Virus record (IMG/VR): IMGVR_UViG_3300033141_002015
Coordinates: 1-46,273 of that record
DNA: 46,273 nucleotides
Direction: 5' to 3' (one strand)
From: a virus
The position numbers and the translations under genes are program-made. Of this stretch, positions 21,577 to 28,179 are shown piece after piece. Position 1 is the first letter of the stretch, and the number at the start of each line of letters is the position of its first letter. The notes under the pieces were generated by a model. It saw only the letters and a program-made list of their open reading frames with translations, was not told the DNA's origin and ran no database searches.

Positions 21577-22023
21577 ATGAGCAACCCTAACAGAAACCCG
21601 AAATTGAATTGGAATATCGTGCATAAAGCGCGAAACATGTACAAAAACGACAAAACACTTACTATTAAGGATGTGGCAAGAAAATTCGGTATCTCACTAT
21701 CCGCCATGTACAAGGTGATACACAACCAGACATGGCGAGACCCCAATTACGAGGAGCCGTCTGCTATCGCCCCAGGGCGGAGCCGCAGGGCGGCCATCGA
21801 ACCGAAGCGCAAGCCAGCGAATGAATATCCATTCAACTGTCATATATGCGGCATGGGATATGAAACCACAAAGGAGGCGAGTGATTGTTGTAAGCGGCAG
21901 CGTGAGGTGGATAATCGCGCCGGCGATACCGGTGAGCGTGAGGGCAAGTGGGGCGACACAAAGGGCAACCCGATGTATAAATACATAATCTGGTATGATC
22001 TGATGGGAAGGCGGCGTAGGTGA
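21577..22023 (+). CDS. HTH plus zinc-finger DNA-binding protein
   Basis: 148 residues. Residues about 8-48 form a homeodomain-like helix-turn-helix (VHKARNMYKNDKTLTIKDVARKFGISLSAMYKVI) of the kind found in HNH and replication accessory proteins. The middle has FNCHICGMGYETTKEASDCC, a C2HC-like finger. The C-terminus is basic. It directly precedes the replication initiator, so it may help origin recognition or regulation. Confidence 0.65.
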   Translation: MSNPNRNPKLNWNIVHKARNMYKNDKTLTIKDVARKFGISLSAMYKVIHNQTWRDPNYEEPSAIAPGRSRRAAIEPKRKPANEYPFNCHICGMGYETTKEASDCCKRQREVDNRAGDTGEREGKWGDTKGNPMYKYIIWYDLMGRRRR

Positions 22024-22809
22024 ATGAGCCGGTATTCGCGCATTCGAAATAAAATATGGAACTCTATCACGTTCCGCCGGCTTGACGATAGGGCCAAGCT
22101 GCTATGGTTCTACCTTCTAACCTGTACGCACTCTAATATGCTCGGCCTCTACGTATTAAAACCAGGATACGCACTAGAAGATTTGGGCTGGAGAATAAAG
22201 GAATTCGATGAGGCATTCGTGAAGCTCCAGAACGTACCCACGTCCGACGGATCCTACGGACTGATCTCATACGACCCAGAAACCAACCTCGTCTTGATAA
22301 AAAACTACTTCGATGAGGGAAACAAACTGGAAAATCCGAACCAGGTGAAGGCAGCAATCAAACAACTCGACACACTGCCAAAATCGAAACTGTTTCAAGA
22401 TTTGCAACTCATATTAAAACAACAAGATATAGATTTTTACGCGCCAATATTGAAACGGTTAGGCAAACGGTTAGCGAAACCAGTAACCGTAACCGTATCC
22501 GGAACCGTAACTGATATAACATCGAATACTGGTAGTCAAGCATTAAAGGGCGGAGCGTCCGATTTTTTCAAAAAAATATTCAGGAGAGACGGGAGAAGGG
22601 AGGCAGAGCAGATATGCACGGAATTGGGTTTCCCAGGGGCCGAGGTAGAGAATATAGCTCGGCTCATTCGCAAGCATGGCATGGCAGCGGCCAATCATGC
22701 TACTGCGGCTTTAAAAGACAAGCGTTTGGATATGCAATTGGATAGGTGCGAGAAGCTAGAGAATGAAGTGGCGTATTTCGTGTGTTGTTTACGGGATTAC
22801 AGGCGATAG
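22024..22809 (+). CDS. Phage replication initiator-like protein
   Basis: 261 residues. It opens SRYSRIRNKIWNSITFRRLDDRAKLLWFYLLTCTHSNMLGLYVL, the typical start of phage replication proteins with a winged-helix domain (lambda O/DnaD-like functional class). A variable Thr/Val-rich linker (about 155-175) and a C-terminal helical domain follow. It would bind the origin and recruit host helicase machinery. The ATG directly follows the previous stop; ribosome site GGCGTAGG is modest. No phage helicase or polymerase is encoded, so host replisome use is inferred. Confidence 0.8.
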   Translation: MSRYSRIRNKIWNSITFRRLDDRAKLLWFYLLTCTHSNMLGLYVLKPGYALEDLGWRIKEFDEAFVKLQNVPTSDGSYGLISYDPETNLVLIKNYFDEGNKLENPNQVKAAIKQLDTLPKSKLFQDLQLILKQQDIDFYAPILKRLGKRLAKPVTVTVSGTVTDITSNTGSQALKGGASDFFKKIFRRDGRREAEQICTELGFPGAEVENIARLIRKHGMAAANHATAALKDKRLDMQLDRCEKLENEVAYFVCCLRDYRR

Positions 22810-22819
22810 GAGGTATGAG

Positions 22820-23332
22820 ATGTACGATGCACAGCAGAAGCGTATCGAGGAGCTAGAGCAGAAAGCGGCCAAAGAAAAACAGACACGAATCAAGTATCAG
22901 GACATCGTTTATGCGGCGTGCATGGCTCTTGATTCCGTTGATAAGGGGAGTTGCACACAAGATGTTATTACGAGTAGAATCGATAAGATTATCAAAAACA
23001 ACAAAACCCTAAAGCAGGAGGTGGGGAGATTAAGAAAAGAACTTATAAAAATAAGAGACAAAGACAAGGGGGTGCGCATGGAAGTTAATTACTGCGATAT
23101 GTGCGAAAAAATAAAGCCGCACGGAGGGTCTTGCTACATTCCCGAGGTGGGAATAGTATGCGCCGATTGCCTATCGAAACAGATACGCTATCTAGCCGTA
23201 CAGGAGTATATCGTAGAGGTATTGCGGAAGGAGGGCGATGAAAATGACAAGATGTGCCGGCTACAAGCCACGATTGACGCTCTGTTGAAATATTTCACAC
23301 GTCTGAAATATTCTACAAGTAAAGGATCCTAA
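22820..23332 (+). CDS. Coiled-coil zinc-ribbon protein
   Basis: 170 residues from ATG 22820 (AGGAGGTATGAG upstream, overlapping-style spacing to the initiator stop). Residues 1-85 are Lys/Glu-rich coiled coil. YCDMCEKIKPHGGSCYIPEVGIVCADCL contains two CxxC pairs (zinc ribbon). The C-terminus is helical. No named family. Last gene of the rightward early string. Confidence 0.65.
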   Translation: MYDAQQKRIEELEQKAAKEKQTRIKYQDIVYAACMALDSVDKGSCTQDVITSRIDKIIKNNKTLKQEVGRLRKELIKIRDKDKGVRMEVNYCDMCEKIKPHGGSCYIPEVGIVCADCLSKQIRYLAVQEYIVEVLRKEGDENDKMCRLQATIDALLKYFTRLKYSTSKGS

Positions 23333-23683
23333 GGGGCGTGCCAGCCTAAACTCGATAACCGATCTTAATACCAGGAGGATAACCGGGCTTAATTTACCCA
23401 TACAATCACACCACCCACCTTGCGTTCGTTTCTCTATCGGCTTGTATGGCGCTCTATTATTGGGTATTATTCCCCAAATATCTTATTTCACCCCAAACAG
23501 TGGGTTGACCATAGGGAATACTCTGGCAGAGTTATTCGCACAGCCCTTCCTGGCTCTTCCCATGTGGGATCCCCCGTTATTGTTGCCAGCTTGTAGAGTG
23601 TCCGGAGTGTTTTGCCAATTAACTTATTAATTTCTACCATTGGCTCCTCTTCTAGGTTTCGGTGCACACTATTGATTTAAGGA
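23333..23683. other. Gene-free region between converging operons, with direct and inverted repeats
   Basis: No supported gene in 350 bp. It contains CCATACAA/TTGTATGG as an inverted repeat (about 23397-23404 and 23440-23447), the CTCTGGCAGAG dyad (about 23520-23530), and one copy of an 18-bp direct repeat (23466-23483, second copy 23683-23700). No clean stem plus U-run terminator is visible. Confidence 0.5.
23466..23483 (+). repeat. 18-bp direct repeat, copy 1 of ATTATTCCC(C/T)AAATATCT
   Basis: Differs at one position from 23683-23700, which covers the stop and last codons of the RHH gene. The copy here, read on the minus strand, would also encode an IFxE-stop end, so it may mark the end of a lost second RHH copy or a recombination scar. 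Confidence 0.6.
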
Positions 23684-23854
23684 TTATTCCCTAAATATCT
23701 CTTCATCCAGGTTCGCGTCTCTTTCGATCTTTTCAGCGATCGCTCTCCTGCACCACTCGGCGCGTGAAACTCTCGCCTTGAAGGCTGCTATTCTCACGCG
23801 CTCCCACATTTCGGGGGATACTGGCGTGGTGATATACTTTTTTGTGCTATTCAT
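23684..23854 (-). CDS. Ribbon-helix-helix DNA-binding protein (56 aa)
   Basis: 56 residues: beta strand KYITTPVS, helix one PEMWERVRIAAFKAR, turn VSRAE, helix two WCRRAIAEKIERD, then an acidic tail. CopG/Arc-type. The start is set by AGAGGAGG nine bases upstream. Like the RHH at 9626, it lies downstream of a repeat-protein gene in a leftward operon. Likely a repressor or antitoxin-type regulator. Confidence 0.75.
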   Translation of the reverse strand: MNSTKKYITTPVSPEMWERVRIAAFKARVSRAEWCRRAIAEKIERDANLDEEIFRE

Positions 23855-23954
23855 TGGTTGATGCCTCCTCTTTAATCTTTTTGATTTCCACGACAAAGCA
23901 TACCGCAATACTCGACAAAACGGAGCATAAGACAATCCATCCGGCCGGGTTCAT
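23847..23954 (-). CDS. 35-residue single-pass membrane protein
   Basis: The ATG overlaps the repeat-gene stop (ATGA). MNPAGW is followed by one helix (IVLCSVLSSIAVCFVVEI) and a charged tail (KKIKEEASTNE). It overlaps the RHH start by 8 bases. Sits between repeat protein and RHH protein; the analogous plus-strand repeat genes also have tiny membrane proteins beside them (14179, 14791). Confidence 0.6.
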   Translation of the reverse strand: MNPAGWIVLCSVLSSIAVCFVVEIKKIKEEASTNE

Positions 23955-24559
23955 AGCATTTCGCCTCCCTCAACCCGCATACGATGCTCCAGGGTCTGGC
24001 GTATGTCGATATCCGGCTCTTCGTTCGGCGTGGGCAGATGATCGATGCATTTCAGGGGGATACGCTCAGCCAGCCTTAGGCGCACGCCCACGTCCGGCTC
24101 CTCATCTTGCGTAGGCAGATACTCGATGCGTTCCGCAGGAATGCGATCTGCCACCTGCCATCGTACCTCGATTTCGGTCTCCTCGAAGTCCGTTAACACG
24201 TGATCGATGTATTTGGCCGGGATGTGTTTCGCTATTTGGCAGCGCACAAACTTATCCGGCTCCTCGTCCGGTGTGGGTACTGCCGTGATCTCACGTATTA
24301 CACGTAGGCGGTTGGTTTTCGATTTTTCGCCCTCAATACGCACGACCTCACCTACGGGCTCGACCTCCAGCAGGTGCCCATCCTCCGGCGTCTCGGGCAG
24401 GTAGTCCCACGAGTTCTCTGCGTAATGCAGCCCGCCACCGCATTTGGGCTCGGGGTTCCAATCGGGGCATTCGGTGATCTCACCTATCCGGCAGACTACA
24501 TCCTGGCGTGCGTCTTCATGCACCCCAGTCCAGTCAGATGTGACGACTTTGAGATTCAT
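23951..24559 (-). CDS. DUF7666-like domain plus four divergent 27-residue repeats
   Basis: 202 residues. The cap domain (1 to about 95) is close to the other copies. The four repeats diverge more (VLTDFEETEIEVRWQVADRIP, LPTPNEEPDIDIRQTLEHR) than in the plus-strand copies. The start follows GGAGGTAAGAAA, the same context as the copy at 10608. It is the second gene of the leftward operon that begins at 25135. Confidence 0.75.
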   Translation of the reverse strand: MNLKVVTSDWTGVHEDARQDVVCRIGEITECPDWNPEPKCGGGLHYAENSWDYLPETPEDGHLLEVEPVGEVVRIEGEKSKTNRLRVIREITAVPTPDEEPDKFVRCQIAKHIPAKYIDHVLTDFEETEIEVRWQVADRIPAERIEYLPTQDEEPDVGVRLRLAERIPLKCIDHLPTPNEEPDIDIRQTLEHRMRVEGGEML

Positions 24560-24571
24560 TTTCTTACCTCC

Positions 24572-25135
24572 TTATTCCCACGAACAGGGCATAATGATGC
24601 CCCTGAAATTGCCCTCATCTTCTCGGGTGAAAAACCCCAACGGTTCATCGTGGCGCTTGTTCTCGCTCGTAAAATAGACCACCTTGGAATTTGACTTCTT
24701 CAGCGCCTTTACGAGCGTCTCTAAAACGCCAACGCGTAGGGCAAAAAGCGGCTCGCCCTCGAAATCGAGATACCGCTTGGCAAGCTCGAAAAAATCACGA
24801 CCGTAATCGTCCTCTGTGCTTTCGAGCTTGCCGATCGTGCTGCCATACGGAGAAGCGATCTCGTCTGACCTTATAGAGAGCTTGACGTTCTCTCTCTTGC
24901 CGAATGGCTTCAAGGCGAGCTGAACGGTATCAGCGTTGATAGAACCGCGATCACGTTCTACCTCCAGGTCCTGGTCATCGGTGTCAACCTGGAAAAGGAC
25001 GGCCCCGCTGGTACCGACCCATTCGTGGTGGTTGTTGTCCGAAGCTTTCCGGAAGTAAAGCCGGCGATGATGAAAGGAGGAATCATCCTTGCAATTGGCA
25101 GCAATAGAAACCGCCTCAAGAACACCCTTGTTCAT
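24572..25135 (-). CDS. Sliding-clamp-like single-domain protein (tentative)
   Basis: 187 residues, first gene after the promoter at 25238-25266, start ATG 25135 with GGGGGTTTCTG upstream. Beta-rich pattern: LYFRK, AVLFQVDT, VQLALKPF, VKLSIRSDE, a central loop, a helix-like GVLETLVKALKK, KVVYFTSEN and a C-terminal FRGIIMPCSWE. The strand-helix order and ending recall a DNA polymerase III beta-clamp domain (typically ...VLMPMRL), but the match is by eye. Clamp-like phage proteins support replication or late transcription. Could be an unrelated beta protein. Confidence 0.4.
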   Translation of the reverse strand: MNKGVLEAVSIAANCKDDSSFHHRRLYFRKASDNNHHEWVGTSGAVLFQVDTDDQDLEVERDRGSINADTVQLALKPFGKRENVKLSIRSDEIASPYGSTIGKLESTEDDYGRDFFELAKRYLDFEGEPLFALRVGVLETLVKALKKSNSKVVYFTSENKRHDEPLGFFTREDEGNFRGIIMPCSWE

Positions 25136-25237
25136 CACAGAAACCCCCTAACTTACAAACTAACAAGGAACCTACGAATTTACAAGAGAGAATACCAGTA
25201 AACTAACCCCCTTTCTTTACCATTAACCCACACTAAT

Positions 25238-25266
25238 AATATAACAAAAAACCAAGTTCCTGTCAA
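25238..25266 (-). promoter_or_regulatory. Sigma70-type promoter for the leftward operon 25135-23684
   Basis: Minus strand: TTGACA (25266-25261), 17-bp spacer, TATATT (25243-25238). About 100 bases of leader precede the clamp-like gene. Confidence 0.7.
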
Positions 25267-25724
25267 GTACTTTCTTTAACAAAACAACAAAAAAATAGAA
25301 GCACAAACCATACCAACGGCTCCCACTCTGTTGTTACCATATACTATACTACATATAAAAGACTAAGTCTTAAATACAAGTAAACAATATGTTAAAAGAC
25401 ACTATTGTTACCCGTAGCTGAAACTAACGCCTCAGAGTTAATCTTAAAGAAAAAGATAAATTATAAGCTATAGTTGTTGCCACAGACTGTGGATAGGTTA
25501 AAAGAGTAGTTCCGGAAAAGAGAGCATGGAAAAGTTAAAAGAGATGAAGAAATGAAAAGAGTAAAGAAAAGAGTAAGAGGGAAAAGATAAGAAAGGGCTA
25601 GGAATAACAAGGGGAATTAACTTCCAATACAATAAGAGGGAAGCATACAATCTATTACATTGATATAAGGCTTTACTTTTTATTGAGATAGAAGAAAAAC
25701 CGCATATGATGTAATCCTTTTGAT

Positions 25725-25763
25725 GGGGGGGGGAGGCGGGGGGCGGTTTTGGGGTGGGGTGGG
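25725..25763 (+). other. G-run block (G-quadruplex potential; C-rich leftward transcript)
   Basis: Runs of 9, 6, 4, 4 and 3 guanines within 39 bases can form a G-quadruplex on the plus strand. Transcribed leftward, it gives a C-rich, G-poor RNA just after the stop of the gene at 25853, which is what a Rho loading (rut) site looks like; no hairpin terminator is present there. Confidence 0.5.
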
Positions 25764-25852
25764 TTGATATTAGTTACATTGATTGTCTCTTTCGTGATTT
25801 TGTGATTTTGGGGGTGGCGTTGAAATTTTTTGGGTTGTGCGGATCCCCGTTT

Positions 25853-26140
25853 TTAGCGTTTATCTTTTAGCCAGCTCATATATCTTTGGAAATGTTCATC
25901 TCCTGTTAGGTAATCCGATTCACCGCGTTCTCTGTCGTATGTTTTATATTTAATTTGGTTTTCTGTGTATCTTGACGTTGATCCCGGTTCTCCTATGGCG
26001 TATTTTTCGACGTATGTTGGTGTGCTTTCCAAGAATGTTTTGCGAGCCATGGCCTCTGCCTGTTTTTGGTTTTTATACACCGCGACAATACGGTAGTAGT
26101 CATATTCTCCCGTAGTAACGACATAAACATATTCTTTCAT
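25853..26140 (-). CDS. Hypothetical phage protein
   Basis: 95 residues, start ATG 26140 with AAAGGAACC upstream. MKEYVYVVTTGEYDYYRIVAVYKNQKQAEAMARK suggests an alpha/beta fold of the 'YVVTxGxYSDYRIxAVF' type common in phage accessory proteins. A basic, aromatic C-terminus. No function known. Last gene of the leftward small-gene operon. Confidence 0.7.
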   Translation of the reverse strand: MKEYVYVVTTGEYDYYRIVAVYKNQKQAEAMARKTFLESTPTYVEKYAIGEPGSTSRYTENQIKYKTYDRERGESDYLTGDEHFQRYMSWLKDKR

Positions 26141-26155
26141 GGTTCTGGTTCCTTT

Positions 26156-26383
26156 CTATTTCCCTGATGGTTCTAATGGTTCTATTGAGCGTACCGTGTT
26201 TATGTTTACTCTTTTATGGATGTAGAATACCGTATCCCTTACGTCGATTGCGTTATCTTTTATTTTTTCTGTGCCGAAATCAAACCATTGTGGTTTTTTG
26301 AATATTCCGCCCCCCGATTGTCTGCATTCTTCTGCCTTGATGATTTCGCTATTTCCGTCAGTGTAGGTTACTTTGTATTTCAT
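26156..26383 (-). CDS. Hypothetical phage protein (small beta-rich)
   Basis: 75 residues from ATG 26383, set by GGGAGGGGAA. MKYKVTYTDGNSEIIKAEECRQSGGGIFKKPQWFDFG and the later VRSIEPLE give the pattern of small phage 'YxVTYxDGxxEEI.A' proteins (a beta barrel). The start overlaps the upstream zinc-ribbon stop (ATGA). Confidence 0.65.
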   Translation of the reverse strand: MKYKVTYTDGNSEIIKAEECRQSGGGIFKKPQWFDFGTEKIKDNAIDVRDTVFYIHKRVNINTVRSIEPLEPSGK

Positions 26384-26529
26384 TTCCCCTCCCGTGATCG
26401 TTCTTCTTTGAAGCATTTGCAGTGATATTTCACGGTGTATGATATTACCTGGCCGGTGTTGTCTGCCTGGGCGTCGAGCAGTATAGGTGCTCCGCATTTG
26501 GGGCATGATGCGAGTGGAATGAACGGCAT
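26380..26529 (-). CDS. 49-residue zinc-ribbon protein
   Basis: MPFIPLASCPKCGAPILL...VKYHCKCF: two pairs of cysteines (CxxC and CxC) form a short zinc ribbon. ATG 26529 follows GGAACTACAAA. The TGA overlaps the next start (ATGA), so it is coupled. Probably a nucleic-acid or protein-binding accessory protein. Confidence 0.65.
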   Translation of the reverse strand: MPFIPLASCPKCGAPILLDAQADNTGQVISYTVKYHCKCFKEERSREGK

Positions 26530-26610
26530 TTTGTAGTTCCTTTCTTTTTTTTTTACGGGGCGTGGGTTTCGAATTTTTCCCCGCCCCCTTTGGGCGATGG
26601 GGGGATTAAT

Positions 26611-26790
26611 TTAATCTTCTTCGATCCCCTTTGTTTCAAAGCAATCCGGCTCTTCTGCGAACCGACAGATGTAAAGGCCGGCTTTTTTAGCTTCGATAGC
26701 AACCTCCTTTGTTAAAGCCCTATCGCATTCTGTTCCGATCTGGCATTTCTCCCAGAACGGGCAAAACGTCTTATCGTGGTAGCTAAGCAC
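26611..26790 (-). CDS. 59-residue cysteine-rich phage protein
   Basis: GTG 26790. CPFWEKCQIGTECDRALTKEVAIEAKKAGLYICRFAEEPDCF: six cysteines in the C..(x5)C.....C ... C.......C layout of a small conserved phage protein (predicted Fe-S or zinc binding). A weak ribosome site (AGAAGGGTT) directly precedes GTG. The 81 bp between this gene and 26529 hold GC-rich inverted repeats but no gene. Confidence 0.6.
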   Translation of the reverse strand: MLSYHDKTFCPFWEKCQIGTECDRALTKEVAIEAKKAGLYICRFAEEPDCFETKGIEED

Positions 26791-26797
26791 AACCCTT

Positions 26798-27013
26798 CTA
26801 TCTTGGTACCTGTTTATTCATTGCGTTTATTATCTGTTCCGCCGCGCTTTTCTGAATAGCCTTGATCGCTTTCTTGAGGGATTCATCATTTTGGATTGCC
26901 TTTTTCACCTCTTTTTTGATTGCGAGTTTCAGTTCTTCTATCACCAATTCAGACACCTTCGTACCCCATTCGTCGCTTATCATGTCAAGACTGATTTTGG
27001 TTTCAATTTCCAT
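26798..27013 (-). CDS. Hypothetical helical protein
   Basis: 71 residues from ATG 27013 (GGGAGGGAAAATGTC upstream). Almost all helix with many Lys/Glu/Ala: SELVIEELKLAIKKEVKKAIQ, SLKKAIKAIQKSAAEQI. No family. First gene of the leftward small-gene string, served by the promoter at 27065-27093. Confidence 0.65.
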   Translation of the reverse strand: MEIETKISLDMISDEWGTKVSELVIEELKLAIKKEVKKAIQNDESLKKAIKAIQKSAAEQIINAMNKQVPR

Positions 27014-27064
27014 GACATTTTCCCTCCCATCTCGATACCCCGAAGTTGTTGCTTTTACAATATG

Positions 27065-27093
27065 CTTATAACACAATTGTTTTTATTTGTCAA
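27065..27093 (-). promoter_or_regulatory. Leftward promoter of the divergent pair
   Basis: Minus strand: TTGACA (27093-27088), 17-bp spacer, TATAAG (27070-27065). It is back-to-back with the late promoter; only 20 bp separate the two -35 boxes, so one regulator could control both. Confidence 0.75.
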
Positions 27094-27113
27094 GTGTTAT
27101 TTTAACATTTTAC

Positions 27114-27142
27114 TTGACAAACACTATTTTTTATGATATAAT
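27114..27142 (+). promoter_or_regulatory. Consensus promoter of the virion operon
   Basis: TTGACA (27114-27119), exactly 17 bp, TATAAT (27137-27142): a perfect sigma70 consensus, about 20 bases before the first ATG of the packaging and structural operon. An ATGATAT sequence overlaps the -10 and resembles a half-site of the 18-bp operator. A constitutively strong promoter for virion genes would be unusual in a prophage, so repression or antisilencing is expected. Confidence 0.8.
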
Positions 27143-27162
27143 TAAAGTGAGAGTAAAAAAAT

Positions 27163-27375
27163 ATGAACCCGTTTCACGTGATAGAGGATGAGGAGGTGGC
27201 GGGGCTATTTGAAGCGGAGATAGCCAGGGGGGGGGGCTGTGACTACTCCATTCCCCCCGATCTCAGCGTACATTCTATTTTAACCGCGGATGAGGAGGCG
27301 GCTTTAAGGTGTATACGGTATTGGTATGTTCATTTGGATTCCTTGCGGGATTGTGTCTCGGAGCGGGATTCATAG
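27163..27375 (+). CDS. Hypothetical acidic protein, first gene of the late operon
   Basis: 70 residues, ATG about 15 bases after the predicted transcription start, with GAGAG as a weak ribosome site. Acidic N-terminal half (MNPFHVIEDEEVAGLFEAE), then a Gly-rich turn. It overlaps the following gene by 67 bases. No family recognised. Confidence 0.5.
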   Translation: MNPFHVIEDEEVAGLFEAEIARGGGCDYSIPPDLSVHSILTADEEAALRCIRYWYVHLDSLRDCVSERDS

Positions 27376-27521
27376 TAGGTTTCAAGGCTCGGGCGCGCTA
27401 TGAGGGGCGCGGCAAGTTCTTGGGTGGTATTGAGGAGGTTGACCCGATCATCTTGACGGGCAAGCGTGAGGTAGAACTTGAAGAAGAAATCTACGGTAAA
27501 AACGCGATTCTCTCAGACTGA
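27309..27521 (+). CDS. Small single-pass membrane protein
   Basis: 70 residues from GTG 27309. N-terminal helix LVCSFGFLAGLCLGAGFIVGF, then a charged soluble tail ending EEEIYGKNAILSD. It overlaps both neighbours, and no strong ribosome site is seen. Possibly an accessory membrane protein. Confidence 0.45.
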   Translation: MYTVLVCSFGFLAGLCLGAGFIVGFKARARYEGRGKFLGGIEEVDPIILTGKREVELEEEIYGKNAILSD

Positions 27522-28179
27522 TGAGCAGTTGACGGGTATACGCGAGCGTGCGAAGAAGCGCGAATTAGAGAAGAAGAAAAAGCACCTCGAAAAGAGATAC
27601 GGCAAGATACCGGAGTTCAACAGCGTTGCCAAGGCGCGCAAGAACCTCGATGCCACTATAGTCGGCCTGGAACATCTCCAGAAACAGCTCTCCAACACAC
27701 AGAAGAAAATCCTCAACGTAATTATCAGCGATTTCCGCAACGAAAAGACCTTCGACAAGGAAGGCGATAAAGAGGTATTTCGCCGGTTGAAGGCCGCTTG
27801 CTGGCGTGCCGGCATGACGAAGGACAAGAAGAGCGAGGCCGAGTTCTTTCGCACCATTGCCGACCCGCAATTTCATCAGGTGGTTAAGACGGTTGGTACG
27901 GGGCTTATCGGCATGTATATCGTACCTCTCATGTCGAAACAGATAGAGCTTGCCATGCAGGGCAATCAGACCGCGCTTGACCGCCTGCTGGAGATAGTCG
28001 GGTTGAAGCAGAGCAAGTATGACTTTTACATGAATAGGGTCGCGCTGAAGAAAACAGAGGTAAATGTAGAGGGCGATATAAACTTTGACAAGAAATCGGA
28101 CAGGGAACTTGAAGAGATCATCGCCAGTTTCGAAGAAGCAGATGAATGCGAATCGGAAACGGTTGCTTGCGGAGATTGA
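27478..28179 (+). CDS. Probable terminase small subunit
   Basis: 233 residues, start TTG 27478 (GTGAGGTAGAAC upstream). Basic coiled-coil N-terminus (KKRELEKKKKHLEKRYG), a central helical part (DFRNEKTFDKEGDKEVFRRLKAACWRAGMTKDKKSEAEF...) and a C-terminal acidic end. It immediately precedes and overlaps the large terminase, the usual place for the DNA-recognition subunit. No HTH signature is decisive. Assignment rests on position and charge pattern. Confidence 0.55.
   Translation: MKKKSTVKTRFSQTDEQLTGIRERAKKRELEKKKKHLEKRYGKIPEFNSVAKARKNLDATIVGLEHLQKQLSNTQKKILNVIISDFRNEKTFDKEGDKEVFRRLKAACWRAGMTKDKKSEAEFFRTIADPQFHQVVKTVGTGLIGMYIVPLMSKQIELAMQGNQTALDRLLEIVGLKQSKYDFYMNRVALKKTEVNVEGDINFDKKSDRELEEIIASFEEADECESETVACGD

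Larger units (their letters stand above)
25139..25852. other. 0.7-kb non-coding region, candidate replication origin
   Basis: No gene supported. Features: the minus promoter at 25238-25266; dyads AAGACTAAGTCTT (25359-25371) and CCACAGACTGTGG (25480-25492). TGTGGATAG (25488-25496) is one mismatch from a DnaA box. A long purine-rich tract covers about 25500-25620, and an extreme G-run block lies at 25725-25763. AT-rich flanks, dyads, a DnaA-like box and strong strand asymmetry are typical of an origin, but the initiator gene lies 2.5 kb away and no iteron array is evident. Confidence 0.4.

Noticed and set aside
23442-23630. 62-codon plus-strand frame
   Set aside because: No ribosome site, Pro/Leu-rich with no family, and it lies between converging operons.
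26543-26610. T-run next to GC-rich inverted repeats as a terminator
   Set aside because: The run lies on the wrong side for the leftward genes: on their strand it reads A, not U.
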